This document shows, one piece after another, positions 14,491 to 16,131 of a DNA stretch of 16,131 bases. A model generated the notes under the pieces. The model saw nothing but the letters and a program-made list of their open reading frames with translations, searched no databases and was not told where the DNA came from. The DNA comes from CAKSHC01 sp045594545 (lineage in GTDB: Bacteria > Bacillota > Clostridia > Oscillospirales > UMGS1783). Position 1 is the first letter of the stretch; every line of letters begins with the position of its first letter. The stretch is taken from positions 1-16,131 of the forward strand of contig JAZNYQ010000128.1 in the NCBI GenBank assembly GCA_045594545.1, in the 5' to 3' direction. The position numbers were made by a program, and so were the translations under genes.

Positions 14491-14985
14491 ATGAAATTAC
14501 GGTTATTGGAGCAAAAAGATGCGCCGCTGATGTTAGAGTGGATGCATGATGCTGATTGTGTCGAAAACTTGCAGGCGAATTTTTCTGAAAAGACATTGGC
14601 CGATTGCCAGCGTTTTATTCAGGCCAGTCAAGATACATCGGAAACGCTGAACATGGCGATTGTGGACGACAATGATGAGTACATGGGCACGGTGAGCCTG
14701 AAACACATCGACATGCAGTTAAAAACGGCCGAGTTTGCCATTGCTACCCGCCGTTGCTCGATGGGTAAAGGGTTTGCAGCGTTTGGCATGAAGGCCATTA
14801 TCGAAAAGGGACTGCATGAACTGGGGCTGGATACGGTTGTATGGTGTGTCTCCCCTCTCAACAAACGAGCTGTCCGCTTTTACGATAAAAACGGCTGGCA
14901 ACGTGTCCCCGCCGATACCGTGCGTACCGATGGCTATACCCCCGAACAGGTAAAGTCGCTGATCTGGTATTGCGCTACTAAATAA
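14491..14985 (+). CDS. GNAT-family N-acetyltransferase (RimJ/RimL-like)
   Basis: A 164-residue GNAT protein of the Acetyltransf_3 type. The acetyl-CoA pyrophosphate-binding loop appears as RRCSMGKGFAAFGMK (about 88-102). The C-terminal VSPLNKRAVRFYDKNGW segment (about 126-142) has the usual Asn/Arg and Tyr motif. ATG codons occur in tandem at 14488 and 14491. The CAAGGA site ends 7 bases before the second and 4 before the first, so I prefer 14491. It is the last gene of the operon. Related GNAT enzymes acetylate nucleotide-linked amino sugars (PseH and WecD are examples). It could therefore acetylate the 3-amino sugar made by FdtA/FdtB, or an amine on the CDP-linked product of the preceding genes. 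Sequence alone does not decide, and an unrelated small-molecule substrate remains possible. Confidence 0.82.
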   Translation: MKLRLLEQKDAPLMLEWMHDADCVENLQANFSEKTLADCQRFIQASQDTSETLNMAIVDDNDEYMGTVSLKHIDMQLKTAEFAIATRRCSMGKGFAAFGMKAIIEKGLHELGLDTVVWCVSPLNKRAVRFYDKNGWQRVPADTVRTDGYTPEQVKSLIWYCATK

Positions 14986-14990
14986 AACAA

Positions 14991-15022
14991 ATCCTCTCTC
15001 CATCGAGAGCGGATCATTTTTT
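14991..15022 (+). terminator. Rho-independent terminator of the polysaccharide operon
   Basis: A ten-pair stem with one internal mismatch (ATCCTCTCTC with GAGAGCGGAT, loop CATC) is followed two bases later by six T residues at 15017-15022. It begins 6 bases after the GNAT stop codon. Confidence 0.85.
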
Positions 15023-15065
15023 ACACGATTTGCAGTAAAAAAGTTTAATGAATAGTGAATGATAC

Positions 15066-15106
15066 AAACGAAAAATCCGTCCACTTTCGTGAACGGATTT
15101 TCGTTT
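15066..15106 (-). terminator. Rho-independent terminator of the tRNA operon
   Basis: Read on the minus strand, a long stem (AACGAAAATCCG... pairing with ...CGGATTTTTCGTT) closes on a GAAA tetraloop, with T runs in the 3' arm. Its first base coincides with the last base of the tRNA-Thr CCA end at 15106. The pairing is symmetrical, so it may also stop plus-strand readthrough that passes 15022. Confidence 0.85.
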
Positions 15107-15181
15107 GGAGCTGATAACCAGATTCGAACTGGTGACCTCATCCTTACCAAGGATGTGCTCTACCTACTGAGCTATATCAGC
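15106..15181 (-). tRNA. tRNA-Thr (anticodon GGT)
   Basis: The minus strand folds into a complete 76-base tRNA with encoded CCA. The acceptor stem is GCTGATA with TATCAGC, the D-arm GCTC/GAGC, and the anticodon stem CATCC/GGATG with loop TTGGTAA. The T-arm is ACCAG-TTCGAAT-CTGGT and the discriminator base is T. The anticodon is GGT (plus-strand 15146-15148), reading ACC/ACT threonine codons. All stems are fully paired. It lies 36 bases downstream of tRNA-Trp in the same transcript. Confidence 0.96.
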
Positions 15182-15217
15182 GAATCGGAGACCTACTTGA
15201 TTTCGGCCCCCACGAAA

Positions 15218-15293
15218 TGGCAGGGGCAGAAGGGATCGAACCCTCGGCACTCGGTTTTGGAGACCGATGCTCTACCAGCTGAGCTATACCCCT
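15218..15293 (-). tRNA. tRNA-Trp (anticodon CCA)
   Basis: This is a complete 76-base tRNA on the minus strand with encoded CCA. The acceptor is AGGGGTA with TGCCCCT (one G-U pair), the D-arm GCTC/GAGC, and the anticodon stem TCGGT/ACCGA with loop CTCCAAA. The T-arm is GAGGG-TTCGATC-CCTTC with one wobble, and the discriminator is G, as expected for bacterial tRNA-Trp. The anticodon CCA is at plus-strand 15258-15260. It is the first gene after the promoter at 15321-15349. Confidence 0.96.
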
Positions 15294-15320
15294 GTATAGC
15301 ATCTCTCTTGACGCTCGTAT

Positions 15321-15349
15321 ATTATACAATATGCAGACTGGCTTGTCAA
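15321..15349 (-). promoter_or_regulatory. Consensus sigma-A (sigma-70) promoter of the tRNA operon
   Basis: On the minus strand a perfect TTGACA -35 box (plus 15344-15349) is separated by exactly 17 bases from a perfect TATAAT -10 box (plus 15321-15326). Transcription should start near 15313-15315, about 20 bases before tRNA-Trp. A perfect match is typical of strong stable-RNA promoters. Confidence 0.92.
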
Positions 15350-15361
15350 TAGATTTTGTCA

Positions 15362-15390
15362 AAAAAAGAGGGCAATTTGCCCTCTTTTTT
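15362..15390 (-). terminator. Rho-independent terminator of the minus-strand glycosyltransferase gene
   Basis: The stem GAGGGCA/TGCCCTC with a three-base loop is flanked by A and T runs, so that on the minus strand the hairpin is followed by seven T residues. It overlaps the stop codon of the gene at 15389 and lies just upstream of the tRNA promoter. The symmetry means it could act in both directions. Confidence 0.88.
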
Positions 15391-16131
15391 ACTTGTTTTT
15401 CAGCTGTTTTACCTTTTCCAAAATCGGATCGGGCGGAATCTCGTCCACATCATTCATGTCCTTGACACTGCTATGAGGAATGGCTTTCCACTCGGTCTTA
15501 GGATGGAAGATCGCGCTCACGGCAATAAATGCTGTGGGCAAAATGAAGATGGGAAAAGCCAAGATGCTGCGCCACATACGGAAGACGGGCTTCTGATCGG
15601 CCGCCAAGCCAAAGGCCGCCAATGCCGCAAGAGCCAACACCGCCACAAACGGCGTCAATAACAATAACCACAGCACCTTATCCGGCACACCGGACAAAAT
15701 TAACAGTGCAGCATAAGGAATCAAGGAAAACAACATGGCCGCTTCCGAATACGGAACCAATAAGAAACAGAGAATGTCAAGCCCATCCACAAAATTCTTT
15801 TTCATGCGGATGCAGGCACCCCTCCACAGTTTGCGGAAACATTGCACGCCGCCCACTTCCCAACGGCGGAACTGAGAGAAGAAAAAGCGGGGCTTGGTCG
15901 GCTGTTCATCGTAAAACTTCGCATCTTGAATGACGCCGATCTTATATCCTTTCATGCGAGCCATGCAGGAAAATTCGCCGTCTTCGGTCATCGTTGAGGT
16001 CTGCCACCCATTCCGTAAAATCTCCCGACGGACGGCAAAGCCTGTCCCATAGATCATACAGGACATCCCGTTACTGCACCGCACAGCATTATACATGCGC
16101 ATGATCAGCGACCAGAAAATATCATAACAGC
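15389..16131 (-). CDS. Processive membrane family 2 glycosyltransferase, C-terminal part (N-terminus beyond window)
   Basis: The frame is open to the right edge (the last codons upstream of the ATG at 16102 read CYDIFWSLI), so the N-terminal catalytic half is missing. The visible 247 residues contain IYGTGFAVRREIL and the TED motif in TMTEDGEFSCMA. FSQFRRWEVGG gives the Q-x-x-R-W box that defines processive synthases such as chitin, cellulose, hyaluronan and poly-GlcNAc synthases. Three or four transmembrane segments follow (two hydrophobic pairs in the C-terminal half) and a charged cytosolic tail ending KQLKNK. TED acts as catalytic base, and QxxRW binds the product end. The protein probably extends and extrudes a homopolymer or adds sugars to membrane lipids. 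The gene runs opposite to the polysaccharide operon, with its own terminator, so it is probably separately controlled. The exact product is not predictable. Confidence 0.85.
   Translation of the reverse strand, partial: CYDIFWSLIMRMYNAVRCSNGMSCMIYGTGFAVRREILRNGWQTSTMTEDGEFSCMARMKGYKIGVIQDAKFYDEQPTKPRFFFSQFRRWEVGGVQCFRKLWRGACIRMKKNFVDGLDILCFLLVPYSEAAMLFSLIPYAALLILSGVPDKVLWLLLLTPFVAVLALAALAAFGLAADQKPVFRMWRSILAFPIFILPTAFIAVSAIFHPKTEWKAIPHSSVKDMNDVDEIPPDPILEKVKQLKNK

Noticed and set aside
14719..15150. Minus-strand open frame covering the end of the GNAT gene and the operon terminator
   Set aside because: It starts inside tRNA-Thr, crosses two terminators and is antisense to the GNAT gene.
15059..15352. 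Plus-strand open frame of 97 residues across the tRNA region
   Set aside because: It runs antisense through both tRNA genes, the tRNA terminator and the tRNA promoter.
15177..15362. Small minus-strand open frame containing IAQLVEHRSP
   Set aside because: This is the familiar false protein produced by translating a tRNA gene. It overlaps tRNA-Trp exactly.
15357..15362. Second TTGACA on the minus strand upstream of the tRNA promoter
   Set aside because: No -10-like hexamer lies 16-18 bases downstream. It arises where the T tract of the neighbouring terminator meets GACA.
1..16131. CRISPR array, transposase, inverted-repeat-bounded element, phage or defence genes
   Set aside because: I saw no direct-repeat array, transposase or integrase motifs, or nuclease/helicase defence genes on either strand.

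Overview
The window is the distal part of a Wzx/Wzy-type surface polysaccharide locus, probably from a low-to-mid-GC Bacillota, most likely a Clostridia-type gut anaerobe. That guess rests on AGGAGG-type ribosome binding sites, tRNA genes with encoded CCA ends, consensus sigma-A-type promoter elements and the general look of the proteins. The genus cannot be fixed from sequence reading alone. Fifteen tightly packed plus-strand genes (about 1-14985) run as one apparent transcript. Gaps are at most about 20 bases and several genes overlap. The operon promoter must lie upstream of the window.

Layout. (1) 1-334: C-terminal end of a membrane protein, probably the repeat-unit polymerase. (2) 354-3759: rmlA-rmlB-rmlD-rmlC, the complete dTDP-L-rhamnose pathway. 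(3) 3770-4723: a GT2 glycosyltransferase. (4) 4713-6223: a 3,4-ketoisomerase and a sugar aminotransferase of the FdtA/QdtA and FdtB/QdtB type. They take the RmlB product towards a 3-amino-3,6-dideoxyhexose. (5) 6220-7272: a membrane acyltransferase. (6) 7277-9392: a GT4 and a second GT2. (7) 9399-10919: a Wzx-type flippase. (8) 10925-14985: a less usual module of a CDP-glycerol glycerophosphotransferase-like protein, a HisC/CobD-like PLP enzyme, a DUF2284 cysteine-rich metal-binding protein, a LicC-like nucleotidyltransferase and a GNAT acetyltransferase. A rho-independent terminator at 14991-15022 closes the operon.

The minus strand holds a small tRNA operon: a consensus promoter, tRNA-Trp(CCA), tRNA-Thr(GGT), then a terminator that begins at the last base of the tRNA-Thr CCA end. 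Beyond it, 15389 to the window edge holds the C-terminal part of a processive membrane GT2 on the minus strand, with its own terminator. It is probably a separate transcription unit.

How the genes work together (inference). RmlA and RmlB make dTDP-4-keto-6-deoxyglucose. RmlC/RmlD convert part of it to dTDP-rhamnose, and the isomerase/aminotransferase pair converts part to dTDP-Fuc3N or dTDP-Qui3N. Three glycosyltransferases build a lipid-linked repeat, the flippase exports it and the polymerase joins repeats. The last module may make a CDP-activated, amine-bearing phospho-substituent that the glycerophosphotransferase-like enzyme attaches. That module is the most interesting part of the window. 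Its substrate is unknown, and the DUF2284 protein in it has no established role.
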